Below, piece by piece: positions 40,113 through 48,718 of a DNA stretch of 64,000 nt (positions are counted from its first letter, which is position 1; the number at the start of each line of letters is the position of its first letter). Position numbers and translations under genes: made by a program. The notes below the pieces were generated by a model. The model saw nothing but the letters and a program-made list of their open reading frames with translations, did not search any database and was not told where the DNA came from. The stretch lies in contig JARGPP010000011.1 in assembly GCA_029210085.1 (NCBI GenBank), positions 42,069-106,068 of the forward strand, read 5' to 3'. This stretch comes from Legionellaceae bacterium. GTDB lineage: Bacteria > Pseudomonadota > Gammaproteobacteria > Legionellales > Legionellaceae.

Positions 40113-41410
40113 GCGCCTCGCTCCTCAAAGTCAGGATGCTTAAAGAGCAAACAGCTGTTCGATCCCCCAAATCCAAATGAATTAGATAACACAACACCCA
40201 GTGACTTTTCGCGCGGCCCTTCAGACACATAATCCAGATCACAATCCGGGTCAGGTGTGGTTTGATTTTGAGTCATTGGAATGCGAGCATGCTGAATAGC
40301 AAGTACCGAGATAACCGCCTCAAGTGCACCAGCTGCTGCAATCAAGTGTCCCGTTTGACTCTTGGTTGAACTGACCGGAATTTGCTGTGCTTGCTCCTGA
40401 AAAACAGCTTTAATCGCATTGGTTTCACTGAGATCATTCATTTTTGTTGACGTGCCATGTGCATTAATATAATCCACATCTGAAGCACTCACCCCTCCGG
40501 AGCGAAGTGCCCCTTCAATGGCTTGAATGGCACCATCTCCATTGGGGTGTGAATCAGTAATACGGTAAGAACTGAGGCTATTACCCACGCCTGCCAGTTC
40601 AGCATAAATGGTTGCACCGCGTGCTTTGGCTTTCTCCCAAGATTCAAGCACCAAAAAGGCGGCCCCCTCACCTAAAACAAACCCATTTCGTGTGCCATCA
40701 AATGGTCGGCTTGCTGTTTCAGGCGACTCGTTATTCGAGGATAAAGCGCCCAGCAAACAAAAACTCGATACCCCGAGTGGGTTAATCATGGAATCAAATC
40801 CACCCGTTAACATATAATCCGCCTCGCCACGCTCTATCACTTGCATAGCAAGCCCAAGCGCTTGTCCACCTGAAGCACAAGCAGTATGCACTGAGTTGGC
40901 GTAACCAGTCATGCCAAACTCTTGTATTAATAATGACAAACCACTGTTTGAGGCCGTACGGCCAAAATCATTCAACTGATAAAAGTCATCACCCTGCGCG
41001 GCTAATGCGGCCCAGTCAACTGTGCCTGTGGGTGCGGCAACACGCTGAAAACGCTCAAAATGATCGAAATCCCCCGTCATCATGCCACTTCCTGTGACCA
41101 CACCAAAACGCGTTGCATCCGGTATATGTTTAGGATGAATGCCAGCATCCTCTAAAGCTTGAGCTGCGGCATCTAATGAAAATTGGGTAAAAGGCATCAT
41201 AAAACGATGGTGTTTTCCTGTACGGAAACATTGTGGTTGATGGTTTTTAACTTCAGCCGCAAAGCGTACTGGAAACCCGGATGCATCAAACTGCTGAATA
41301 GGCCCCATTCCAGAGCGCTTATTCATAAGTGCTTGCCATGTACTTTGAACATCTAGCCCCAAAGGAGACACAGCACCCAGCCCTGTAATTGCAACACGTT
41401 TTAATGTCAT
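40109..41410 (-). CDS. 3-oxoacyl-ACP synthase (FabF-type, active)
   Basis: A 433-residue condensing enzyme with a full catalytic triad: Cys178 in HTACASGGQALG, His in INAHGTSTKMND and His in SQTGHLIAAAGA, ending in NSFGFGGSNS. It extends acyl-ACP by two carbons using malonyl-ACP in the cytosol. Both ends are overlapped by ATGA with the dehydratase and the Cys-less partner. This suggests a dedicated elongation complex rather than the housekeeping FabF, which is usually next to fabG and acpP. It is predicted to make a very long chain for lipid A. Confidence 0.93.
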   Translation of the reverse strand: MTLKRVAITGLGAVSPLGLDVQSTWQALMNKRSGMGPIQQFDASGFPVRFAAEVKNHQPQCFRTGKHHRFMMPFTQFSLDAAAQALEDAGIHPKHIPDATRFGVVTGSGMMTGDFDHFERFQRVAAPTGTVDWAALAAQGDDFYQLNDFGRTASNSGLSLLIQEFGMTGYANSVHTACASGGQALGLAMQVIERGEADYMLTGGFDSMINPLGVSSFCLLGALSSNNESPETASRPFDGTRNGFVLGEGAAFLVLESWEKAKARGATIYAELAGVGNSLSSYRITDSHPNGDGAIQAIEGALRSGGVSASDVDYINAHGTSTKMNDLSETNAIKAVFQEQAQQIPVSSTKSQTGHLIAAAGALEAVISVLAIQHARIPMTQNQTTPDPDCDLDYVSEGPREKSLGVVLSNSFGFGGSNSCLLFKHPDFEERGA

Positions 41411-42306
41411 GATGAAAGACCTTTTGTCGTCATAACCAGTTCAAGCAAACACACGCGCTTCTCAAAACGACTCACTCTGCATTTTAAAACCAAGAGACCG
41501 TCTTGATGAGATTTAATGCTTAAATCCGCTGTTATCATGTCGCCTGGAGCAACAAAGTCATTCATTTTTATGCGCCTCATTTCTTGCACTCTATACGGTT
41601 GCTCAAACCCTGCTTCACGTGTAAACGTACGCCCTAAATTCATCACGCACTCAAGCAAAATGGTCATGGGCAGCACTGGCTTTTTAGGAAAATGGTCTTG
41701 AAAGTAAGGTGCTGCTCGCGTAATTCGCTTTTCAGCACGAATAAAAACACCTGGCTCATGCTCGAGTATCTGGTCAAACTGCACCAGTGACTCAACCTGA
41801 GGATTAACCAAGCTATCTGACTCAACCAAAGGTTTCGATGAAAGTAATGCGTCAGAAATTTCACCCGGTCGGTTCAATGCATCAAACTGTGCGTGGACAA
41901 CATCCTCTGCAATGAAATCATCCATGGGCAACAAAGGCCCGAGTGCAGACAACTCAAACACAAGTGCCTCACCCACACGTGCTTCAGCCTTATACTGAAC
42001 CATACTGTCATCTAACTTGATAATTTCGCTTGCGAGTAATAATGTTTCGCCCACATACACAGGACGATGAAGACGAGCAAACTCAGCTATTCCTGCAACA
42101 GGGCGCTTCGTAAAATCACAACTCACCATCACATTCCAGGCCGCCAACTGCCCAACTGTTTCACCCACTAAGGTGGGCACAAAGCAGCGACGGCCTGTTG
42201 TTTCATCCATTACAAGGTAATAATCATCTGAAGTCACATGCTTGACACCCAGCGTTTTCGCACCAGGCTCAAGCAATAAAATACGATCGACAAATAAAAA
42301 GTGCAT
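41407..42306 (-). CDS. Double-hotdog 3-hydroxyacyl-ACP dehydratase
   Basis: A 299-residue protein made of two hotdog domains. The N-terminal domain (1-135) has GETVGQLAAW but no HFP motif. The C-terminal domain (160-295) has the FabZ active site DHFPKKPVLPMTILLE with His205 and Glu219 at the family spacing. It should dehydrate 3-hydroxyacyl-ACP; the N-terminal half is probably structural or a divergent second site. Standard FabZ is about 150 residues, so this is a tandem form. ATG 42306 (MHFLFVDRILLLEPG) is chosen because it matches hotdog starts and lies just past the ACP stop; the frame opens at 42402 inside the ACP gene. Confidence 0.85.
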   Translation of the reverse strand: MHFLFVDRILLLEPGAKTLGVKHVTSDDYYLVMDETTGRRCFVPTLVGETVGQLAAWNVMVSCDFTKRPVAGIAEFARLHRPVYVGETLLLASEIIKLDDSMVQYKAEARVGEALVFELSALGPLLPMDDFIAEDVVHAQFDALNRPGEISDALLSSKPLVESDSLVNPQVESLVQFDQILEHEPGVFIRAEKRITRAAPYFQDHFPKKPVLPMTILLECVMNLGRTFTREAGFEQPYRVQEMRRIKMNDFVAPGDMITADLSIKSHQDGLLVLKCRVSRFEKRVCLLELVMTTKGLSS

Positions 42307-42310
42307 GGGA

Positions 42311-42724
42311 TTAAGCCGCTGCAGTTTCTGCAACTTGTGTTTCTTTTGCAAGAACGATGAGCTTACAAAAGGTCTCAACAGTGAAAAGCATTGGAATTTC
42401 ATTCACTTTCATATTCGCTGAAAAGTGTGCTTCAGGAACTTCACTGAGATAAGACTTTAATGCCGCAACTCCTTGCTCGGTCAAAACGCCACCTTGCTCA
42501 AACTCTGCTTCGGTTAAATCCCCTCTCGCATTCTTCTCGAGTTGTCCCCGTGGAATTTTAACATCAAATTCTTTTTCAAGCTGAAAGACCAAATCTAAAA
42601 AATCAATAGATTCAGCGCCTAAGTCCGAAATTAAGCGGGCGTTTAAACTCACTTCGTCTTCTTCAATGACCAACACATCCGCAATAATTTCTCGAACTTT
42701 AGGATAAACCGTTTCTAAATTCAT
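42311..42724 (-). CDS. AcpXL-like acyl carrier protein, extended
   Basis: A 137-residue acyl carrier protein with phosphopantetheine Ser39 in LGAESIDFLDLVFQLEKEF and then VKIPRGQ. This closely resembles rhizobial AcpXL (DSLDFLDIVF, IKIP), which carries 27-hydroxyoctacosanoyl chains to lipid A, and differs from housekeeping AcpP (LGADSLDTVELVMALEEEF). It is about 45 residues longer than AcpXL, with an acidic and helical C-terminal extension. The start ATG 42724 has GAGGG about 8 nt upstream; the frame opens at 42781. The gene follows fabL by 85 bp and precedes the dehydratase by 4 bp. Confidence 0.9.
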   Translation of the reverse strand: MNLETVYPKVREIIADVLVIEEDEVSLNARLISDLGAESIDFLDLVFQLEKEFDVKIPRGQLEKNARGDLTEAEFEQGGVLTEQGVAALKSYLSEVPEAHFSANMKVNEIPMLFTVETFCKLIVLAKETQVAETAAA

Positions 42725-42809
42725 CGTCACAACCCTCAGCGCATCAAATAGATAATATGAAAGCTCCGAATTGTAGCACAAGTTTTTACGACATGGGATA
42801 TATTCAAGC

Positions 42810-43571
42810 TTATCCTGTCACAGCATACCCTGCATCCAAGAAAATGGTTTGTCCCATAATCAGTGCTGACTCAGGCAAACACAACAAATAAACACCATCG
42901 GCAACGTCTTGTGGTGTCATTGGGCGCCCAACAAGAGAACGGGCCTGATACTCATCTAGCAATGACGCTCGATTTGGAAAGTGTTTGAGCGCATCAGTAT
43001 CGACAACACCCGCTGAAATCGTATTAATACGAATACCATCTACAGCCAACTCTAAACTCAGCGAACGCACCAAGGCTTCTAGCGCTGCTTTAGATGCACC
43101 AATAAATGCATAATTAGGAATGGCTCTGTGTGCACCAAGGCTTGATAACGCAATAACACTGCCACCTTTAGGCATCATGGCTCGTCCTTCGGTCACTAAA
43201 TGGTTCAGTGCTAACGCATTGGTTTCCATGCACCAGCGCCAATGCTTGGTCGACATTTTAAGTGCCGGCTTTAACACCCCACTGGCTGCATTACTGACCA
43301 AAATATTAAGCGTTGAAAAATGCTGCTTAAATATTTCAAACATCGCTTTAACAGACGCGTGATCAGCAACATTCGCTTGAATTGCAACTGCTCGGCGACC
43401 TAACGCTTCTATTTCAGCCACAACGACTTCAGCTTCATCTGAACTATTAAAATAAACAATCGCAACATCAGCACCCGCTCGCGCCAACTTCATCGCTGTT
43501 GCTCGCCCAATGCCTCGAGCTCCCCCTGTGATTAAAGCAACCTGATTATTTAATGCTAGTGCATTTGCCAT
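42810..43571 (-). CDS. fabL: Enoyl-ACP reductase, FabL type (SDR)
   Basis: A 253-residue short-chain dehydrogenase. Cofactor loop TGGARGIG (15-22), SNAASGVLKP (93-102), and the enoyl-reductase signature Tyr154-x6-Lys161 in NYAFIGASK, not the Tyr-x3-Lys of ketoreductases. DTDALKHFPNR and the HW pair near 110 match Bacillus subtilis FabL, an NADPH-dependent enoyl-ACP reductase insensitive to triclosan. It would carry out the last reduction of each elongation round. It leads the lipid-A operon and has a good ribosome site (AAGGAA). No ketoreductase is encoded in the operon, so the general FabG must be shared. Confidence 0.87.
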   Translation of the reverse strand: MANALALNNQVALITGGARGIGRATAMKLARAGADVAIVYFNSSDEAEVVVAEIEALGRRAVAIQANVADHASVKAMFEIFKQHFSTLNILVSNAASGVLKPALKMSTKHWRWCMETNALALNHLVTEGRAMMPKGGSVIALSSLGAHRAIPNYAFIGASKAALEALVRSLSLELAVDGIRINTISAGVVDTDALKHFPNRASLLDEYQARSLVGRPMTPQDVADGVYLLCLPESALIMGQTIFLDAGYAVTG

Positions 43572-43603
43572 GTACTTATTCCTTCCGACAAAAAATGGTC
43601 CAA

Positions 43604-43631
43604 ATTAACGTAAACCAGGATAGTATGTCAA
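43604..43631 (-). promoter_or_regulatory. Promoter of the fabL-acpXL-lpxXL operon
   Basis: On the minus strand a perfect TTGACA (43631-43626), a 16-bp spacer and GTTAAT (43609-43604, 4 of 6) lie 33 bp upstream of the fabL start. Confidence 0.6.
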
Positions 43632-43846
43632 TTCATGACCGATTATCGTGCCTTAATGGTATGAATGACACATGAGCAAGCGAGCTTATACCCATGCCTC
43701 TTCTACTGGGGACTGCCAACAGCCCCTAGCCCTTCGCCCACTCGTGGCAAAAGAAAATTCGTCAACACTTTTTCTAATAACTTTACATGCGAGCTCGTTC
43801 TTTGTACCATCTGCACATCGATTTACGAACAACCTCGCGAAATGTC

Positions 43847-45028
43847 ATGAAATCAATTTGGCTACGAACTGTTTGTCCTATTGCAGCTATCTTTGCCTGC
43901 CGGATGCTCGGTTTATTTTTACTCATTCCTATTTTTACACTTTATGCGCCAACACTGAAAGGCTCAACCCCAGCCCTGATTGGCCTTGCCCTAGGGGCTT
44001 ACGGGCTCAGCCAAGGCATCCTTCAAATTCCCTTTGGCATGCTTTCTGACCGCTACGGCCGAAAGCCCATTATCATGGCAGGCCTTATTTTATTTGCAAT
44101 CGGCAGTGCACTCGGCGCTCTAACAGACTCAATGCTGGGTATGATATTGGCTCGCATACTACAAGGCATGGGAGCGATTGGCAGCGTTTTAATGGCCCTT
44201 TTAGCGGATTTGACGCCTGAATCTAAACGCACCCCTGCTATGGCTGTGATTGGAGGAAGCATTGGGCTTTCGTTTAATTTGGCTCTTGTGATTAGTCCAC
44301 CACTCGCCTTATATGGCGGCCTTTCTGGTATTTTTATTGTGACCTTAGGCCTTGCTTGTTTGGGCTTATTACTCCTCAAAACAGTGATCCCAACCCCTCA
44401 AAAAAGCACGCCTCATACTTCAGTCTCTCAAAAAAAACGGTTATCACACGTTCTTTCTAACCCAGCATTAAGACGCTTTAACCTGGGTATTTTTTGTCAA
44501 CATGCAATTCTTACCGCAACCTTTTTTATCCTACCTCTTAAACTCAAAGCAGCCATAGATACTCACGCACTTTCAACCCTCTGGCATTTTTACCTACCCA
44601 CACTGGTCATTGCTTTTCTTGCTGCTATTCCCCTAATTTTACTGGCCGAGAGACGCGGCAAAAGTAGGCTTGTTTTTTCAATCGCCGTAGGACTCACCGG
44701 GTTAAGCCAGATTATACTCACGGATACGACCCTATCTTGGCCTTTTTTTTGCGCCATCATGTTTGTTTATTTTCTGGCGTTCAATGCCCTCGAAGCAATG
44801 TTACCTTCACTCGTCTCTAAACAAACCAGTTCCGACTATAAGGGTACGGCTATGGGCGTATACTCAAGCTGCCAATTTCTAGGTATTTTTGTCGGTGGTT
44901 CGCTTTCAGGCCTGCTGTACCAGCATTATGGAAGCACCGGTATTTTTATGATGAATGCCGTAATTGCACTCTTGTGGCTGAGCACAACAACCTCTCGTAA
45001 AAAAAAAGCTGAGCTATCTGCTGCATAA
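43847..45028 (+). CDS. MFS transporter, YajR-like, without YAM domain
   Basis: A 393-residue, 12-helix major facilitator protein of the inner membrane. Motif A is GMLSDRYGRKPIIM; ILQGMGAIGSVLMALLADLT and YKGTAMGVYSSCQFLGIFVGGSLSG match E. coli YajR. E. coli YajR (454 aa) carries a C-terminal cytosolic YAM domain; here the protein ends at AELSAA right after the last helix. Substrate is unknown. ATG 43847 (MKSIWLRTVCP) is preferred to 43787 because it begins near the first helix, but no strong ribosome site marks either. It is divergent from the fabL operon, with 275 bp between them that hold the fabL promoter and no other gene. Confidence 0.87.
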   Translation: MKSIWLRTVCPIAAIFACRMLGLFLLIPIFTLYAPTLKGSTPALIGLALGAYGLSQGILQIPFGMLSDRYGRKPIIMAGLILFAIGSALGALTDSMLGMILARILQGMGAIGSVLMALLADLTPESKRTPAMAVIGGSIGLSFNLALVISPPLALYGGLSGIFIVTLGLACLGLLLLKTVIPTPQKSTPHTSVSQKKRLSHVLSNPALRRFNLGIFCQHAILTATFFILPLKLKAAIDTHALSTLWHFYLPTLVIAFLAAIPLILLAERRGKSRLVFSIAVGLTGLSQIILTDTTLSWPFFCAIMFVYFLAFNALEAMLPSLVSKQTSSDYKGTAMGVYSSCQFLGIFVGGSLSGLLYQHYGSTGIFMMNAVIALLWLSTTTSRKKKAELSAA

Positions 45029-45038
45029 TGGCTGTCTA

Positions 45039-45389
45039 TTATGCTACCGGTGCGTAGCTCACGTCGTCCCTATCACTCACACAAGCAAGCTTATTATCCA
45101 TGGCAGAAACAAGAGAATCAAACATAGGGCCACTGATTAACTCAGCTTCTCGCAAGCGCTTAACGGCTAACTCAACCTGACTTCGTTCATCAGGCGTATG
45201 CGAATAAAGCGATAAGCGATAATGCTGACTAAAATCAGACCAAGAGAAATCAAATCTAAATGCTGATTGCTGCAATTTATTCACTGCTTCCTGGAATTTT
45301 ATTTGCTCCAAATAATTCAAAGTCACCGTTGGATACCCACCATTCCAAGCAATCTCAGCCTCGCCAGTGCCCAACCTAAAAATACTCAT
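45039..45389 (-). CDS. Hypothetical protein, 116 aa
   Basis: I do not recognise this protein. The start ATG at 45389 has AGGAG about 10 nt upstream. It is a small soluble mixed alpha/beta protein with several aromatics (FRFDFSWSDFSQHYRLSLY, residues 44-62) and no signal peptide. It converges on the MFS gene with a 10-bp gap and is 200 bp downstream of ssb. The gap contains nothing I can identify. Confidence 0.6.
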   Translation of the reverse strand: MSIFRLGTGEAEIAWNGGYPTVTLNYLEQIKFQEAVNKLQQSAFRFDFSWSDFSQHYRLSLYSHTPDERSQVELAVKRLREAELISGPMFDSLVSAMDNKLACVSDRDDVSYAPVA

Positions 45390-45590
45390 ATGACTCGACT
45401 CCTAAACAGCATCGTTTTATTGAACACTTACCGAACATAGCATGCTTTGTATCTCGACCGATTCATGCAATATAAATCAATCAAGATCCCCAAAAAAAAC
45501 CATATGCCCTACTAAAAGTAAGACATATAGTCGATGATAGAAGTATTGATACAACAATCGTTTTAATCAAACAACACAGATGACCAAAAA

Positions 45591-46058
45591 CTAAAATGGA
45601 ATATCATCATCCAATGCTTCAAACGATGCTTTAGGTTCAGCTTTGGGTTTTGCTTTAGGTGCAGAGCGTGTTTGAGGAGCCTGGCTTTGGTCCATATCAC
45701 CAAAATCGCCAGAAACAGTTCCTTTTGCATCAAGCATTTGAATATCAGATGCAACAATCTCTGTAGTATAACGATCGGTTCCTTGCTGATCTTGCCATTT
45801 ACGCGTACGCAGACTGCCTTCAATATAAATTTTTGAACCTTTCTTAACGTATTCGCCAGCAATTTCGCCTAAACGATTAAAGCACACCACACGATGCCAC
45901 TCTGTACGTTCTTGACGCTCGCCGGTCTGTTTATCTTTCCAAGATTCATTGGTTGCGACTGACAATGTGGTTGCCGCGTTGCCGCTTGGCATATACCTTA
46001 AATCAGGATCGGCACCAATGTGCCCAATTAAAATTACTTTATTAACGCCGCGTGCCAT
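45591..46058 (-). CDS. ssb: Single-stranded DNA-binding protein
   Basis: A 155-residue SSB. The OB fold covers residues 1-110 ([49 protein letters not shown] in overlapping blocks, [12 protein letters not shown]). A Pro/Lys/Ala linker and the acidic tip DDDIPF follow, which recruits repair and replication partners. ATG 46058 has GGAG 6 nt upstream; the frame extends to 46220 but runs through the upstream terminator, so the longer form is rejected. ssb lies near uvrA in many gammaproteobacteria; here accessory DNA separates them by about 41 kb. Confidence 0.96.
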   Translation of the reverse strand: MARGVNKVILIGHIGADPDLRYMPSGNAATTLSVATNESWKDKQTGERQERTEWHRVVCFNRLGEIAGEYVKKGSKIYIEGSLRTRKWQDQQGTDRYTTEIVASDIQMLDAKGTVSGDFGDMDQSQAPQTRSAPKAKPKAEPKASFEALDDDIPF

Positions 46059-46130
46059 AAAATTCTCCATAATGCAGTAGATTGGAAAAAGAGTATAACG
46101 GAAAAGCGTTATGCAACAAAGTAAACTCCA

Positions 46131-46157
46131 AAAAAAGGGGCTAATTGCCCCTTTTTT
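46131..46157 (-). terminator. Intrinsic terminator after the proline-rich gene
   Basis: AAAAAAGGGGC (46131-46141), loop TAATT, GCCCCTTTTTT (46147-46157): a perfect 11-bp stem with T-runs in both directions, one base past the stop of the proline-rich gene. It should isolate ssb from upstream transcription; TATACT upstream of ssb is the likely -10. Confidence 0.88.
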
Positions 46158-46158
46158 A

Positions 46159-47619
46159 TCACCTATTTTGTGTATTATTAGGCGGCGTATTTTCATCATC
46201 ATGAGAAGGATTGCCAGCATCTGATCGACCCTGTGCTAATTGCTCTTTCATTGCCGCTGCTTGTGCTTCTCGTCTTTCTCGCATGAGTTTCTCAAATTGA
46301 GACTCTTGCTTTTTCTCTTGTGGCTTTTCATCTCTTGTGGTTACCTGCTTAGTGCCACCTGCAGCTAACCGTTGCTGTCGCTGTTGAGCCGCTGCAAAGA
46401 CAGGGGGAACAGCCTTTGGCGTTGCCTTCGAGGTTTCTACACGTCGATAAACAGGTTTTTTTTGCTCCTGTTGAGTTGCTTTATTGAGTCTCTCCTGCTG
46501 CTTTGCTTGCATCTCTGCCAAAAGCCCGCCGGCCTTAAAGCTAGGAACGCCTCTCTTCACTGTACGAGGTGGTGGTGGTGGCGGTGGTGGTGGCCGCGAA
46601 GAGGGTGTTTGGTTTATGCCACCCTCACTCATTTTCGCTCGAGACATCTCCGCCATTCTTCTTGCTTTTTCTTGTTTTTGATCTGCTGTTAATTCTGGTG
46701 CCTCTTTATTTTGTGCTGCTTCTAATGCAGCTCGAGACATCTCCGCCATTCTTCTTGCTTTTTCTTGTGCCGACATCACAGGAGCACTGTTTGTGGTCAA
46801 TGCTGCTTCTGCACCTGGTGGTGGATTAAGACCTGATTTATTCTGATTTCTTTTTTTAAGCATCTCCATCATTGCAGTCCTTGGCTCTGGGACATCGTTT
46901 TGCTGGTTTGATGCTGTCGTTGAACTCGCGGGAGTCGTAGCCGTATCACGTCGGGGTGGTGGCGGTGGTGGTGGTGGTTTAGGCGATGCTTTAACTTTTT
47001 GAGAATGTTTAGCTGGCCCCGCCCCAATTATACTGTTCAAACCAGCAGGTATATTGAGCTTACCTCGTGTCGTGTTTTTGGGTCTATCAGACTGAGAAAC
47101 GGCACGCTTAGCTTCTTGTTGCTCTCTCATTTCACGCTGACGTCTTTGGACTAATGTCTCTTTTACTGTAGCTACTTGCTCAACTTCAGAAGATGACGGC
47201 TCCTTTTGTGGCTCACGTGGAGGTGGAGGTGGAGGTGGTGCTGCCCTTTGTTCAGAGCGCTGCTGTGATTGCGTTTGTTGTAGCTGCTCTTCTTTTTGAG
47301 TATTGCTTTCTGTTGCTAGCATATACTGTGCTTTTTCATCTGATAGCGTTTGTTTAAGCGATTCTATTGTATCACTCACTGCAACGGCTCTGCCATAAAG
47401 CTCATCATCCTCTGCGTTCCATTGAGGGCTGCTTATAAAATTAAAAAATGTTTTTTGAAGCGACGCTAAATGAGCCATTCTCGCTTCTAAATTTTCACCG
47501 GTTGGTTCGCCAAAATTCTCAAATACATCCGAACCATTAATCTTATTTAAAAAAGCATTCACCTCATCATCAAAATCTTGGCGCTCTTGTGCTGTAAGCT
47601 CTGCTCTTGACTTAGCCAT
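46159..47619 (-). CDS. Proline-rich protein with WH2-like motif, candidate actin-acting effector
   Basis: A 486-residue hydrophilic protein without signal peptide. An N-terminal helical domain (1-110) precedes three polyproline runs at about 127-134, 215-222 and 343-351. Two exact copies of [13 protein letters not shown] lie near 285 and 316. A segment [18 protein letters not shown] at about 362-379 resembles WH2 actin-binding motifs (LLxxI...LKK) but is two residues longer in the loop. Polyproline plus WH2 is the plan of actin nucleators such as rickettsial RickA. ATG 47619 (GGAG 5 nt upstream) is preferred over GTG 47625, whose spacing would be zero. A non-actin scaffold is the alternative. 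Confidence 0.8.
   Translation of the reverse strand: MAKSRAELTAQERQDFDDEVNAFLNKINGSDVFENFGEPTGENLEARMAHLASLQKTFFNFISSPQWNAEDDELYGRAVAVSDTIESLKQTLSDEKAQYMLATESNTQKEEQLQQTQSQQRSEQRAAPPPPPPPREPQKEPSSSEVEQVATVKETLVQRRQREMREQQEAKRAVSQSDRPKNTTRGKLNIPAGLNSIIGAGPAKHSQKVKASPKPPPPPPPPRRDTATTPASSTTASNQQNDVPEPRTAMMEMLKKRNQNKSGLNPPPGAEAALTTNSAPVMSAQEKARRMAEMSRAALEAAQNKEAPELTADQKQEKARRMAEMSRAKMSEGGINQTPSSRPPPPPPPPPRTVKRGVPSFKAGGLLAEMQAKQQERLNKATQQEQKKPVYRRVETSKATPKAVPPVFAAAQQRQQRLAAGGTKQVTTRDEKPQEKKQESQFEKLMRERREAQAAAMKEQLAQGRSDAGNPSHDDENTPPNNTQNR
46637..46768 (-). repeat. Direct repeat of 39 bp inside the proline-rich gene
   Basis: Positions 46637-46675 and 46730-46768 are identical over 39 bp and 93 bp apart (31 codons), so both encode the same peptide in frame. 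This suggests a recent internal duplication of a short module. Confidence 0.92.
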
Positions 47620-47827
47620 TATCACTCCTCAAAAAACAATATTAACTCTATTAATATTACTTATATTGTTTAATTATAGAACAAAATAATGAGGTTTGCG
47701 TAAATTACTGCACGTGACCTGTTCTAACAAGCATTATTTATGACTTTGATATGTGTGTTCTTGCGGGTGGCCAGCACAACATGCTATAAGCTTGACACAA
47801 TAAGGCCAAAAACAGTTTTTTAAGCGT

Positions 47828-48433
47828 TTAACTCAGCATCACATATTCAATAAGCACAGCTTTTTGCGCATACGGGTTTCGAATAGAATACATATCATTA
47901 AAATGTAATTTAGACAGTGGTTGTGAACCGCTTGCAAGCAGATGAATTTTACTTTTTTCACTTAATCGAACACCCAAACCAACAAAACCTAAAACATTAC
48001 TGACTGTCGAGCTTATTAAATCAGCCCTATCAAACTTAAGCACACTAAAATCAAATCCAATTTTTGTTATCAAATACCCCTTTGTTTCTCCAAGACTTGC
48101 TCTCATCGTCGTTAATAGTTCAATTTCAGGACTTGAGAGTGCAATAGGTGTCGGGCCTCCTATATCATCTTGTATTTTATCCGGAATATCTAATGCACCA
48201 CTAAATCCATTGCGAGCTGCAACTTCAAAGCCTGTGTAAATTTTATCTGACTTTAAAATATGCAGCATCGACATTTCTCTTGATAAACTGATCCTAACTA
48301 ATACATTATTAGATTGATCGCTCGTTAAGCCATGAAGATATTCATAACCCGCTCCGAAACCAAACATAACCGGGCCTGATACAGCTTTTAGCCCATAAAA
48401 AAATAACATTAAAAATATCTTATACTTACACAT
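47828..48433 (-). CDS. Predicted outer-membrane beta-barrel protein, 201 aa
   Basis: Residues 1-20 look like a signal peptide (CKYKIFLMLFFYGLKAVSG). The mature part has alternating hydrophobic and polar residues with short turns (FGFGAGYEYLHGL, VLVRISLSREM, YLITKIGFDFSVLKFD, VGLGVRLSEKSKIHLLAS) and ends in VLIEYVMLS, compatible with a small eight-strand barrel. I cannot name the family; the typical terminal Phe is missing. ATG 48433 has AGGA 7 nt upstream. The gene is flanked by gaps of about 200 and 280 bp. Confidence 0.65.
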   Translation of the reverse strand: MCKYKIFLMLFFYGLKAVSGPVMFGFGAGYEYLHGLTSDQSNNVLVRISLSREMSMLHILKSDKIYTGFEVAARNGFSGALDIPDKIQDDIGGPTPIALSSPEIELLTTMRASLGETKGYLITKIGFDFSVLKFDRADLISSTVSNVLGFVGLGVRLSEKSKIHLLASGSQPLSKLHFNDMYSIRNPYAQKAVLIEYVMLS

Positions 48434-48580
48434 CAACGATTCCTGCTACCCAAACGTGACATACCCTCAATTTTCTGATGCTTTCAAATGAGACTGTTAG
48501 ATACCCAACATATTTTTACACAGACGGTTAGGATATAGCAGTTAAAGTTGAAGAGAAAATTAGCTTAGTCAAGATTTGTT

Positions 48581-48718
48581 TTATGCTTTACGATACGTCT
48601 CAATGGCGTTTGAATGCTTAACCTGCATCAAGCGAACCCCTAAATTAAAGAGTACAATTTTCTGATTGATGGGAGGCTGAGCCTTACGGCCCTGCCCCCG
48701 CTTCTTGACCAGATAGAT
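48581..48718 (-). other. Stop-free 45-codon run after the secreted protein gene
   Basis: Directly after the TGA of the next gene upstream (48719-49333) the same frame stays open for 45 codons, reading LVKKRGQGRKAQPPINQK and then LGVRLMQVKHSNAIETYRKA before TAA. It is Arg/Lys-rich, unlike the secreted protein before it. It could be the tail of a decayed mobile-element or other gene, or chance. The remaining gap up to 48434 holds no other candidate. Confidence 0.3.

Noticed and set aside
43672..44049. Plus-strand frames upstream of the YajR-like carrier
   Set aside because: They overlap the carrier in other frames, and lack family resemblance and good ribosome sites.
46484..46829. Glycine- or valine-rich frames on the plus strand
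   Set aside because: They are complements of the polyproline codons of the minus-strand gene.
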